The position numbers were made by a program, and so were the translations under genes. DNA of 64,000 bases from Ambrosia x helenae (taxonomy: Eukaryota; Streptophyta; Magnoliopsida; Asterales; Asteraceae), in assembly GCA_030844895.1 (NCBI GenBank), contig CM061233.1, forward strand, positions 30,934,310 through 30,998,309. The letters are read 5' to 3'. The notes below the pieces were generated by a model. That model was not told where the DNA came from. It ran no database searches and was given only the letters and a program-made list of their open reading frames with translations. Positions 1-9,615 of this stretch are shown here, one piece after another (positions within the stretch are counted from its first letter, which is position 1; each line of letters opens with the position of its first letter).

Positions 1-1264
1 AACGTATACCGGTTCTTATCTTTTACAAAATATCATTATCACTCAATTAAGTTTTGGATTTGGATGGTTTCAGCATTGCTTCATACTATCCATATTCGAA
101 CAGAAATCTAAACACCAATGCTAAAGAAATAGGGTTAAGAAGAGTCGCAGATTGTTACCTTCATAGTCGAATCAAAATAAAGCAGTGTAATATGAGCGGT
201 GCTTCACGAGTGCGTTACAAAAGCGACGAGATGTGAACAGGACATCAAACGAAAACTTCAATGCAGCGTATTGTCTAACAACATGGTTTGGTGGTGCGGA
301 ACGACACCGGTGGTGGTGCACAATTTGGTGATGATGACGGAGACGGAGGGTGTCTAGTTATAGTCTTGCGGATTTGTTGTAGGCGGTTGCGGTTGGTTTT
401 CAATAGGAAAATAGGATCAGGGCGGCGGTATTTGGGTGTTGGTGCTTTGTCGGAATAATCAGAGATGGGTGTCGGTTGTGAACCACGATTCCAGTGGTGG
501 TTTCGGTGCGTGAGGTTACACTTTATATGCAAAGTGTCGGTTGGACAGGTTTGAATCGGGTTTAATGTTCCGAGTTTGTAGGTCGAAATCACATGTTAAT
601 TTGGCTTTTGATTTCGGTCAAAGACGTGGTTATGTTTGGAAATGGTGTAACAGTTTACTAAGATAGGTCGCCTAGGCTTGATTGGAGCTTTAAATGGAGA
701 TTTTAGATTGGGTAGACTTGCAAGAACCTACGCCAAAATTTCGGAGAGGACTGAGAATTTTATGGCATATTTTTGGAGTAAATGGAGGATTATCATGTAA
801 ATCACTAGTGCTACAAACTCTTCTCATATATGTAGATGAAAAGCAACGATCAGATGAGGTAAGGACTTGAGAATTAAAATGTGGACTATCAATCAAGCCA
901 TTAAATTATGGTTGATAAAAAAAACACCATTTAGTGTTCCATGTTAGAAAGAATTGCTACAATGGCTCGTTTGCATCATCTTGAATGCATTATCAAACTC
1001 ACCATAGTAGTAATGGTCATACAAGGGTAGTTGACTTTTTTTTTTTTAACTTCATTAATGATTTTAAAATATTATATTTCACTTAACTTTTAATACAAAT
1101 GATAAAATAAATGTAGAAACACGGCAAGTACTAAATTTTGGGGCACAATACGAATAGAAATGGAATATTATTATTCAATGATTTGAAACAAAGTATAAAA
1201 TGAATAAAATGAATAAAAATAGATTTTTTTTAAAAAAAAATTGGGGAAAATACGTAATGTTACA
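1..1264 (-). mobile_element. Terminal part of a C/D-type LTR (element G), left end outside window
   Basis: The last bases, ending gtaatgttaca at 1264, resemble the reverse-complemented head of the D and C LTRs (TGTAACAT, then a TTTTCCCCAA-like stretch). The integrase reading of host element F resumes directly after it, at ccaag (1265-1269), the candidate target duplication. The rest is AT-rich noncoding DNA with poly-A/T runs; the short open frames in it have no recognisable domain. The other end, and so the choice between solo LTR and full element, lies outside the window. Identification rests on the end sequence and the boundary with F only. Confidence 0.4.
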
Positions 1265-1585
1265 CCAAGTCTCTGAAGTCTTTGACATTTCGGGCATTGA
1301 CTTCATGGGACCATTCCCATCCTCACGGGGTAACTGATATATACTCGTGGGAGTTGACTACGTGTCGAAGTGGGCGAGGCGCAAGCCTTGCCCACAAATG
1401 ATGCCCGAGTAGTTCTGAGGTTTGTTTGCAGCTTGTTCTCACTATTTGGTGCCCCACAGGCACTAATTAGTGACCGTGGTATGCATTTCTGCAATGCGCA
1501 GCTTGATCGCGCGTTAGCACGTTATGGTGTGCACCACAGGTTATCCACCCCATATCATCCGCAGACAAGTGGTCAGGTGGAGGTT
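1265..1585 (+). pseudogene. F integrase core, N-terminal part (Ty3/gypsy), broken
   Basis: This is the catalytic core of a Ty3/gypsy integrase, which would join element cDNA to the chromosome. The first Asp is in a GIDFMGPFPS motif and the second in ISDRG followed by HFCN. The third acidic residue, Glu, is in SGQVEV at the very end, immediately before the LTR of A. A stop follows the SSRGN text near 1334, and a one-base loss near 1370 moves the reading to another frame, so this copy is dead independently of the insertion. The reading continues at 57898. Confidence 0.8.
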
Positions 1586-1689
1586 TGTTGGGTCTGCTAA
1601 CCTGAAGAAGAACAGATGATTGAAAAGCCAAAATATACTAACAGTTGATCCACACAAATAAACAGTCTTTACAACATACTCTTCCCAAA

Positions 1690-1820
1690 AGACTGCTGAC
1701 CCTAACAACTGTTCCATCCAAACCACTGCTATGACAACTGCTGATACAAAGGACTGTTGGATAACAACTAATAGAGAACAACTGCTGACCAAAGTTCTGA
1801 TGAAGAACAACTGCTGATCA
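1690..1820 (+). repeat. U3 motif array of A (CAACTGCTGA type)
   Basis: Short motifs such as aactgctgatac, aactgctgacc and aactgctgatc, with the variants gactgctgacc and accactgct, recur about every 20-40 bases upstream of the TATA box at 2035. Related CAGCTGTTTG and CAGATGTTTG motifs lie before A's second TATA-like site at 53123. A regulatory role is inferred from position. Confidence 0.55.
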
Positions 1821-1997
1821 AGTACTGAAGACTAAAGGTCTATTGGAGTCAACAGCACTTAGGCTCCAACAGATGTTGCAAGACCATCAGAGTTTTCTCT
1901 CAATAGTAGTTTACCTTACAGTGTTTTGTAATACAACAATGGTTTGTATAGGTCAGATGTTTTATGTTGTTATTCTGTTAGAGGTCACTATCTTAGG

Positions 1998-2042
1998 TGA
2001 CGTCAGCACAGGTCACCAGTGGTTTAGATTTGTCTATAAATA
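1998..2042 (+). promoter_or_regulatory. LTR promoter of A: TGACGTCA site plus TATA box
   Basis: A perfect TGACGTCA palindrome (1998-2005), the canonical CRE/TGA-bZIP site, lies 30 bases before TATAAATA (2035-2042). Both are identical in the 3' LTR (57566-57573 and 57603-57610). Transcription would start about 30 bases after the TATA box. Confidence 0.7.
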
Positions 2043-2302
2043 GAACAATGCTTGTACTGTTCTATTGGTCACACAAAACATTCTCTCAGACAAACAATCA
2101 CTATGTGATCAGGCTGAGGGGGAGTACTTGTATTTGATTGTAATCTTTCAATCTAATGAAAGCTTTCGATTAAAGAAAACATTTATTCCTATTGTTTTGA
2201 TTATTGTTTATCATTCCGCTGCACTTTCCATATATACTTACATCATTCAATTCTCATCTTATTCTAAACATATCAAAACAATCAAATACAGATCCTAACA
2301 AT

Positions 2303-2314
2303 TGGTATCAGAGC
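2303..2314 (+). other. Primer-binding site of A (tRNA-iMet)
   Basis: tggtatcagagc, complementary to the 3' end of plant initiator tRNA-Met, starts two bases after the LTR. It would prime minus-strand cDNA synthesis and appears intact. Confidence 0.9.
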
Positions 2315-2468
2315 TTGGTCAATTAAATTCGATCTAATCAATCAATTTAATATAAACAGATCAGCTCACAATTATTGATATCGTTTGTTTGTCGCATTGA
2401 AAACAGAGTAATAGTTTATTTTCGATTCAACCGTTTGTAAACAGATTTTGTTTTTGAAAAATCAGAGA

Positions 2469-4007
2469 ATGGCTTCAATCAATCACGATCCACACAACAC
2501 TGTCACGAACAACAAGCCACCGATGCTTGTCAGATCTGAATACAATATCTGGCAACGTCGGATGAGCCATGTTCTAGCTCAACAGAACACCGGGTGTTGG
2601 AAGTCGGTTATCTTCGAACCACATGTTCCGATGGTGCCGAGTACCGAAGATCCCAAGGTTCAGGAGCCTAAGAAACTTGAAAACTACTCCGACCAGGATT
2701 TTCAGAAAATTGAGTTAGATGCTAAGGCCTTCAGTATTGTGGCCATGGCTCTACCCAATGATATATATGTTGGGCTGTTACACTGTAACAGTGCAAAGGA
2801 GTTGTGGGATGCACTGAAAGAACAATTCGGTGGGACTGGAGAGGTTATTGAAAACAATCGTGAAATACTTAACCAACAATATGAAACATTCAGTCATGTT
2901 AAGGGAGAGTCATTAACTCAACAATTTGAGAGGTTTAACTGTCTCATTAGTGAACTAAAACTGGTTGGTCTAACTTACCCTCATTCAACTTTGAACCATA
3001 GGTTTTTAAGATCATTACCAGATAAATGGGACACTATTGCTATAGTTATGAGAAACTCATTTGGATTTAAGGACCTATCACTGACCCAGCTTCATGGTAA
3101 GCTCTTGACCTATGAGAGAGAGCTTAACCAGAAAATGAAGTTCCAGGACTCTGGAAAACTGTCTGATGATTATGTATTTGGTAATACAACACTTTTGGGT
3201 CATGATGAGGTGCCTAGAAATACTAAGGATCAGAGTTATGATAACTTCATTGACATAACTTCAGGTTTTAACTCAGGTTTTAACTCTGATTCTTATTCAC
3301 CAAACTATGCCTTTACAGCAAGTGGTGGTGATATCCAGGCATCTGATAACATATCCTTTGAGTATGATGACCTAAAATATTTTGACCCTGATGATTTGGA
3401 AGAAATAGACATTATGCACCAATTGGCCCTTCTCAGTGTAAGAACTAACAATTTTTACAAGAAAACTGGGAGAAGGTTTCTAGGGTTAACTGGCAGATCA
3501 AAGGTTGGGTTGGATAAATCAAAGATAAAGTGTTATAAATGTTATAGACTTGGTCATTTTGCTAGGGAATTTAGGAGTCTACATGGTACACCTATAATCA
3601 CCTATCCAAATCAAAGACCTCAGACCAACACTTATCAAAATTCCTATAATACCCCTGGACCAAATGTGCAAAACACTACTCATTTTGCACAGTCCTCAAA
3701 CATTGTTCCTGTCCAGTATGTCCAAACCACTGTTCCTCAGATCCACTATGTGCAAACACCTGTTGCTCAGGCACCTGTGCAAATGACTGCTGCCCCATCC
3801 TCTGCTCCTGCAGAGACCAGTCAACAGAGCTTCTTCACACAAGGCTTTGTTGATTGGAGCAGTCTACCAGATGAGTTAACAGGTGAAAATTTTGCACTAG
3901 TTGCCAAAGCTGAAAATGAACAAGAAAATTTTTGTTTCATGTCTATGGTAGAAGAAGTTGAATCTGAGGAGGTGGTGACTGAATCTAAAGTTGTGACTGA
4001 TGATTGT
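2469..4007 (+). pseudogene. A gag, N-terminal part (UBN2 domain and zinc knuckle)
   Basis: Gag forms the virus-like particle and binds element RNA. The ATG at 2469 is chosen because the protein from there aligns with the start of B gag. A WQRRM motif lies near residue 30. A UBN2-type capsid region covers roughly residues 80-200 (a LELDAKAFS-like start, KELWDALKEQFGG, QQFERFN). The zinc knuckle at 3531-3572 reads CYKCYRLGHFAREF, so the last Cys is Phe and zinc binding should fail. A Gln/Pro/Thr-rich linker follows. The reading is cut at 4007 by the LTR of B and resumes at 40696. Confidence 0.88.
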
Positions 4008-4698
4008 TGTTAGGACAAAAAGGATTGGTGAAACCACTTTTGCAAACCTAAGTCTAATTCACTTCTGTCAAAATTATTCTAAGTATAGAACTACTAAAGA
4101 GAGAAGACCAAACAGCTGAAGAAGGATTCTACAAGTACTGAAGAAAGAAATACATCAGAAGTTCTGAAGTCCAAACTAGACAGTTCACTGAAGAACTACT
4201 GAAGACAAACTACTCATCAGTAGTTTGTCATTCATCAGCACTTGTTCAAGAATCTTTTCCACCGCCTTATGTTTCAGTAGTTTATTAGTTTAGTATTACT
4301 TTTACTTTTTGTACAAGTTCCAAGATTGCAACTTGTTGCAACTTGTCTCTGAACTTGCTTTTTGGCAAGGTTCATGTATTTGTAAAGTCTATAAATAGAT
4401 GGGTTCATCCCTCTGTTTTAGACATTGATTTTTAATACAGAAATCCTTCAAAGCTTATCATTGTTATTACCATTTCATTTACTGAGAATCTGTTTAAGTG
4501 TTCATTCTCATTCATTGCTTAGATTCTCATTAAATAATTGTCTTTAGTTTTATCAAACATTTAGGGGGAGTAATAACTCCTGTTGATAAGTGTAGCTTTA
4601 AACTCATATCATTCCGCTGTGCTATTACTGATAAAGAACTTGCTAGACACTTAAGTGTTCACTAGCAAGTTCACACAAAGAGCAATACTGATCCAACA
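4008..4698 (+). repeat. 5' LTR of B (691 bp)
   Basis: Same length as the 3' LTR, with roughly 16 base differences by eye, which suggests a moderate age. It starts TGTTAGGAC and ends CCAACA just before the split primer site. Confidence 0.93.
4087..4397 (+). promoter_or_regulatory. U3 of B: inverted ACTACTGAAG / CATCAGTAGTT motif array and TATA box
   Basis: Motifs of the form aactactgaag, agttctgaag and their reverse complements (catcagtagttt, catcagaagttc) fill 4087-4240. TATAAATA lies at 4390-4397 and again at 40387-40394 in the 3' LTR. The same motif family reappears at 14520-14800 before the extra ORF. Confidence 0.6.
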
Positions 4699-4700
4699 AT

Positions 4701-4710
4701 TGGTATCAGA
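4701..4710 (+). other. Primer-binding site of B, interrupted by D
   Basis: Ten bases of the tRNA-iMet site (tggtatcaga) remain here. The final gc of the site lies at 9472-9473, beyond D. The 5-mer tcaga is duplicated on both sides of D (4706-4710 and 9467-9471). Confidence 0.9.
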
Positions 4711-5954
4711 TGTAACACCCCAACCGATGGCGTAAACATCGAGGTGTCACGTATGAATGATTATTCAGTAGCTTATGGTAATACATATGTTTACATAATC
4801 CTTTATTACAATATTGAATTACATTAAATGACTTGAATGAAATCTAAAACATCAAATAGCCAAACAAAGCATAAACTTCAATTTGTCTCCTCATGCTAGC
4901 TCTAGACTTCAAGCATCGTTATTTCCTGTTGAGTTGTAAAAATGGGGGGGCGGGGTCAACTAGAAGTTGGTGAGAATACATAAGCCATGTCAAGCAATTT
5001 AGTTTAAGAATAAAAGTTTAGCAATTCATATGTCTATCGTAAGTTTAAGTCTACATGAATAAACATGATATGTTGAATCGACATAATCAAACCTCCGACT
5101 AGTTTAGGTCCATCCCGTCATCCACGGTTCACCTTAATATGTTGGAACGATAACAATCACCCACGCTACCTATGTAGGAGGTACACGTATCCGGGTGGGA
5201 TTGTCAATCCAATATATCTATTATTGAGTATCGCCGGCTTGGCCATAGCTAATGATTATGTAATGTTGAAACTCGTTGAAACTATTCTTGTCTAATTCAT
5301 GAGGCATTAAAGTTTACAACTAGACATGCATGTAGAATTGGTTAAGTATAATGTTGCAAGTATGAAGAATTGCATAAACATGGTTACGTAAACTCACCTT
5401 AGCAAAGTATTAAGTCTCGAGAAATAGAATATGTGTAGCCCTAAAGTTGCCAATTACAAGAGCTTATAATCAAAGCTTCAATTGTAGAAGTAATAGACTA
5501 TAGAAGAAAGGTATGAGGGAAAGTTTAATCGGATTGAAACAATGGATTTAGAGGTGCAAAGTATAATGGGTCATAGGTGGGTTTTTATACTAGTTTTGGA
5601 TTCAATTAGCCATTAAAATTGGTCAACACCATAAAGTAAGGTTTTATGATGAATTGACTATTTGACTAAGACTTTGACTGTTTGACTAAGACTTTGACTA
5701 GGACTTTGACTATTTGACTCAAGGCTTTATTTAAAAAAAAAATCTTGTATGTGAAAAAAAAAAGAATTTAGAATCATATTATTATTATTATTATTTATAT
5801 ACATTTATGTATGTATATAAGTTGTGAGTTAGGATAAATAAAGACTTAGGCATATTTGTATAATATTAATGATAAAGGTGTAATAATATATATATATATA
5901 TATATAAGGGCTTTTTATGTATTAAAATTTTGGGGAAAATTTTGCGATGTTATA
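4711..5954 (-). repeat. 3' LTR of D (left copy)
   Basis: Paired with 8215-9466. Its inner end reads gttata instead of gttaca, a point change in the terminal CA. The (ATT)n tract is shorter here (around 5775) than in the other copy (around 9280), showing microsatellite change since insertion. Confidence 0.92.
5582..5720 (-). promoter_or_regulatory. D LTR promoter: W-box cluster and TATA box
   Basis: Minus-strand TATAAAAA occupies 5589-5582. Upstream in the minus sense, 5654-5719 holds seven TTGACT words on the plus strand in about 66 bases, the core of the WRKY-bound W-box. The other LTR repeats this (TATA 9093-9086; six words at 9157-9223). Confidence 0.55.
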
Positions 5955-5969
5955 GTCTCCCCTACTTTT
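5955..5969 (-). other. Polypurine tract of D
   Basis: gtctcccctactttt on the plus strand, that is aaaagtaggggagac on the minus strand, directly against the 3' LTR and identical to the tract of C1 and C2. Confidence 0.85.
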
Positions 5970-8199
5970 GGAAACTTCGTCCCGAAGTTTATTGAAAACA
6001 CAGGGTTGAAGGTGATTGGGTAGAAATTAGGACAAGGGTGGTTTGGGAAGTTTCTAGTTAAGGCATGACATAAATTTATAGGCAACAAAATAAACTATTT
6101 CGAATAATTTGGGTAAGATTTTTGATATGTGTGAGTTTTAAGGGTTGGATTAGGTTCTTCTAAAATAGCAAGGAGAATAAGAATCTTAAGTTTTAGGAGT
6201 CCTAAAAGGAATGAGTTGATGGACTATTGAAAGACTAAATGAACTACCAGATAACTAAGGTTTATAATTGGTCAACTACCGAAAACCTTGATAGAATTTC
6301 ACACTACCTTAACGTACCTGTAAATTCATGATTACGTTCCGGACCGCAATCACCAATTTACCTTACATTAGGGTTTTGTGTCCTTCTATAACTCTAGACA
6401 CACATGTAAAATAATATGATTAACCATGTATCCAAAAATAAGTCCAACTGTTGAGAAGGAAAAAGACTTCTACCAGTCAGTGAATAAGAACCTCTACCGA
6501 TTGTTGAGGAGGTGCGATAGCCTCTACCAGTCGTTGAGCAGGTTGTAGGGCCTCTACCGACTGTTGAGCAGGCATGATGACCTCTACCAATCGTTGAGTA
6601 GGTTATTTGGTACTCTACTAACTGTTGAGCAAGTACTTCATCCTCTATCAGTTGTTTGATTAAGTGCACCAATTATTACACACATGAATTGCAAATTGAT
6701 AATATGTACATGTAAGCAATCAAGTATCAAGTATATCATACGAGTTGTAATAGAGTTGCCCTAGACAAGGTTAATGACTCTAGGTGTGTCTATAGCAAAT
6801 AGTTTATATTCCATGAATTCTAGTTTCAAATGTTCAAATATGGTAGATAGTTGAATCCTCATGTATAACTAAGGATTAAGTTTGATGCAACACACAATCA
6901 AGTTTCAATAGTTTGGTTATCATGGGTAACTAGCTCATGTGTGAGAAGGTGAAGGATATGAATTTAGTTCTTGAGAGGATGATGAAAAATCTTGAAGCAG
7001 AATCAAGGTTGTGAGAGATAGTGAATGTAAAGATAGTTTATAAAGAGTTTATTTTATAGTAAGGAGATTACGTAGCAGTGTAAATTTTGGGGTTTGGATC
7101 AAAGGTTATAATCAAGTGTATAAGAAAACATGATTGTGGTATATGCCAAATATTGTAAAAATTTTAACAAGTTGAAAATGAGTGAGTGTCGATGGAGAAT
7201 TTAGAGACTAGATATTATTCCTATGGGGTAAAAAAAAAAAATCTTATTTTCAAAGTTGGTTTTATACATAAAGCAAAAGTTGTTAAATAGTACAAGCTAA
7301 GTGGTCTTTGATAGTTTAGGTTTTGAAGATCAAGGTTCTATTAGTGATTTTTAATAGTTTAAAGCATTATATAGAAAATCGTTTGTTACGTCAATAAATA
7401 AACAATTGAATTTAAGTTCGAGGACATCTTTTGACAAAAAAAAATGTACTTTGTAAAGTTACTAGGTAATGAAAATACAACAAGATTTAGAAATCTTTAG
7501 TTTGTGCTAAGGTATGAGGTTATAATTTTTTTAAAAAAAAAAAAATAAGTAACATGTGGAGAAATGAAATAATATGATTTGGGTAGGGTGTTGAATATTT
7601 AAAAAGTGGCTAAGATGGTAAGGTGAAGTGTGATTGTGAAATCCATAGATGGTTATGAAATGAGATTGATTTAAGCTGTAAAATTTTGAGATTTTAGAGC
7701 TTAGTTTAAGGAAAGTGAGTGTAATCATCTATTCATTAATTAAAACGAATAAACGAAAACGTTGACTTATCAAAACTTCTAGATTCTAATAACATAGTGA
7801 AGACATGATTTAGCCTATAAGTGAACACTCATCCCGAGAATTCCCAGGTAGGCATCCGGGTCCCTCGTCTGATTGGGATTTATGCGCAATGCCAATCCTA
7901 GATGGAAAACTCAGAATACAGGCGTTCACCCTTCCAGATTGCACGTGTTCGTTATTAAAATCTAGAACTTCGACGAGATCTTCAAGGTGGTTCAGGATAA
8001 ACCTGAGGATTTGTCCTATTAGTCTAAGAGTAGATCTTGTGTTGGAGAGCACTCTTCTTGTAGGGACTAAAGTAAGGATAAGAAGTAGGATAGAGAATAG
8101 AAACAAGTAAGGTTGCAAGTAAAAGGAGCAAGTACTGATTATAATCCTATGGTTATAGACTAGATTATTTTTCTAATAACCTAATTCCCTATAACCATG
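5970..8199 (-). other. Noncoding interior of D
   Basis: At the high-coordinate end (about 7800-8190) the minus strand matches the leader of C1 and C2 (31510-31900 and 43390-43790). The middle (about 6670-7740) is AT-rich with no recognisable domain, where the relatives have gag. The low-coordinate end holds the 30-bp repeat and a conserved 3' segment (near 6290-6370). No plausible full-length protein is present; open frames here are short and without motifs. Confidence 0.7.
6469..6655 (-). repeat. 30-bp minisatellite of D
   Basis: Units beginning cctctaccga or cctctaccag start at 6491, 6521, 6551 and 6581, with weaker units before and after: about six units with an exact 30-base period. On the minus strand the period keeps one frame, giving a ten-residue repeat of the QRLVEAI-type. 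The same repeat occurs in C1 (32441-32551) and C2 (44986-45093). Confidence 0.8.
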
Positions 8200-8211
8200 G
8201 CTCTGATACCA
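8200..8211 (-). other. Primer-binding site of D (tRNA-iMet)
   Basis: gctctgatacca on the plus strand reads tggtatcagagc on the minus strand, next to the 5' LTR of D. Intact. Confidence 0.88.
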
Positions 8212-8214
8212 ATT

Positions 8215-9279
8215 TGTAACACCCCAACCGATGGCGGAAACATCGAGGTGTCACGTATGAATGATTGTTCAGTAGCTCATGGTAATACATATGTTTACAT
8301 AATCCTTTATTACAATATTGAATTACATTAAATGACTTGAATGAAATCTAAAACATCAAATAGCCAAACAAAGCATAAACTTCAATTTGTCTCCTCATGC
8401 TAGCTCTAGACTTCAAGCATCGTTATTTCCTGTTCAGTTGTAAAAATGGGGGGGGGGGGTCAACTAGAAGTTGGTGAGAATACATAAGCCATGTCAAGCA
8501 ATTTAGTTTAAGAATAAAAGTTTAGCAATTCATATGTCTATCGTAAGTTTAAGTCTACATGAATAAACATCATATGTTGAATCGACATAATCAAACCTCC
8601 GACTAGTTTAGGTCCATCCCGTCATCCACGGTTCACCTTAATATGTTGGAACGATAACAATCACCCACGCTACCTATGTAGGAGGTACACGTATCCGGGT
8701 GGGATTGTCAATCCAATAGATCTATTATTGAGTATCGCCGGCTTGGCCATAGCTAATGATTATGTAATGTTGAAACTCGTTGAAACTGTTGTTGTCTAAT
8801 TCATGAGGCATTAAAGTTTACAACTAGACATGCATGTAGAATTGCTTAAGTATAATGTTGCAAGTATGAAGAATTGCATAAACATGGTTACGTAAACTCA
8901 CCTTAGCAAAGTATTAAGTCTCGAGAAATAGAATATGTGTAGCCCCAAAGTTGCCAATTACAAGAGCTTATAATCAAAGCTTCAATTGTAGAAGTAATAG
9001 ACTATAGAAGAAAGGTATGAGGGAAAGTTTAATCGGTTTGAAACAATCGATTTAGAGGTGCAAAGTATAATGGGTCATAGGTGGGTTTTTATACTAGTTT
9101 TGGATTCAATTAGCCATTAAAATTGGTCAACACCATAAAATAAGGTTTTATGACGAATTGACTATTTCACTAAGACTTTGACTGTTTGACTAAGACTTTG
9201 ACTAGGACTTTGACTATTTGACTCAAGGCTTTATTTAAAAAAAAATCTTGTATGTGAAAAAAAAAAGAATTTAGAATCA

Positions 9280-9310
<31 letters not shown>

Positions 9311-9466
9311 TATATACATTTATGTATGTATATAAGTTGTGAGTTAGGATAAATAAAGACTTAGGCACATTTGTATAATATTAATGATAAAGGTGTAATA
9401 AAAATATATATATATATAAGGGCTTTTTATGTATTAAAATTTTGGGGAAAATTTTGCGATGTTACA
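8215..9466 (-). repeat. 5' LTR of D (right copy)
   Basis: Begins tgtaacacccc and ends gcgatgttaca on the plus strand, and nearly matches 4711-5954. It carries a 5' splice-site-like AAG|GTGAGTTT on the minus strand at 8904-8896 (also at 5400-5391 in the other LTR), conserved in C1 and C2. Confidence 0.92.
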
Positions 9467-9615
9467 TCAGAGCACTGGTTTATCTGATCACATATCAATC
9501 TAACACATTGAGAATCAGACACAGGCTCTTATTGATATTCAATAAAGGATTAAAAGCTCACTTTTATCAACATCCATCACTTTAAGAGATATTTGACAAA
9601 TCAATACTCTTTAAA

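Larger units (their letters stand above)
1586..2300 (+). repeat. 5' LTR of A (715 bp)
   Basis: Starts TG, ends CA and is repeated at 57166-57892 with scattered differences and small indels. It holds the U3 motif array, a bZIP-type palindrome and the TATA box described separately. The primer-binding site lies two bases after its end. Confidence 0.93.
4711..9466 (-). mobile_element. Non-autonomous long-terminal-repeat element D, minus strand
   Basis: LTRs of about 1.25 kb at 4711-5954 and 8215-9466 carry ends matching the C family (TGTAACATCGCAAAATTTTC to CGGTTGGGGTGTTACA on the minus strand). The TSD tcaga is perfect. The primer site is at 8200-8211 and the polypurine tract at 5955-5969, which fixes minus orientation. 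The 2.26-kb interior has no gag or pol domain; it shares its leader and a 30-bp repeat with C1 and C2. The polypurine and end style (cttcgggacgaagtt near the tract) fits Ty3/gypsy of the Tekay/Del type. Movement must have been in trans. Confidence 0.9.

Noticed and set aside
275..896. Short minus-strand open frames (105 and 68 residues) at the left edge
   Set aside because: No domain, low-complexity Pro/Thr text, and they lie in what looks like LTR sequence.
1265..1585. Integrase of a chromovirus (Tekay/CRM)
   Set aside because: The C-terminal part at 57898-58490 lacks a chromodomain and has Athila/Tat-style text followed by an extra ORF.
5880..5910. Functional meaning of the many (TA)n, (TAA)n and (ATT)n tracts
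   Set aside because: Simple microsatellites within LTRs that differ in length between LTR pairs; no further signal seen.
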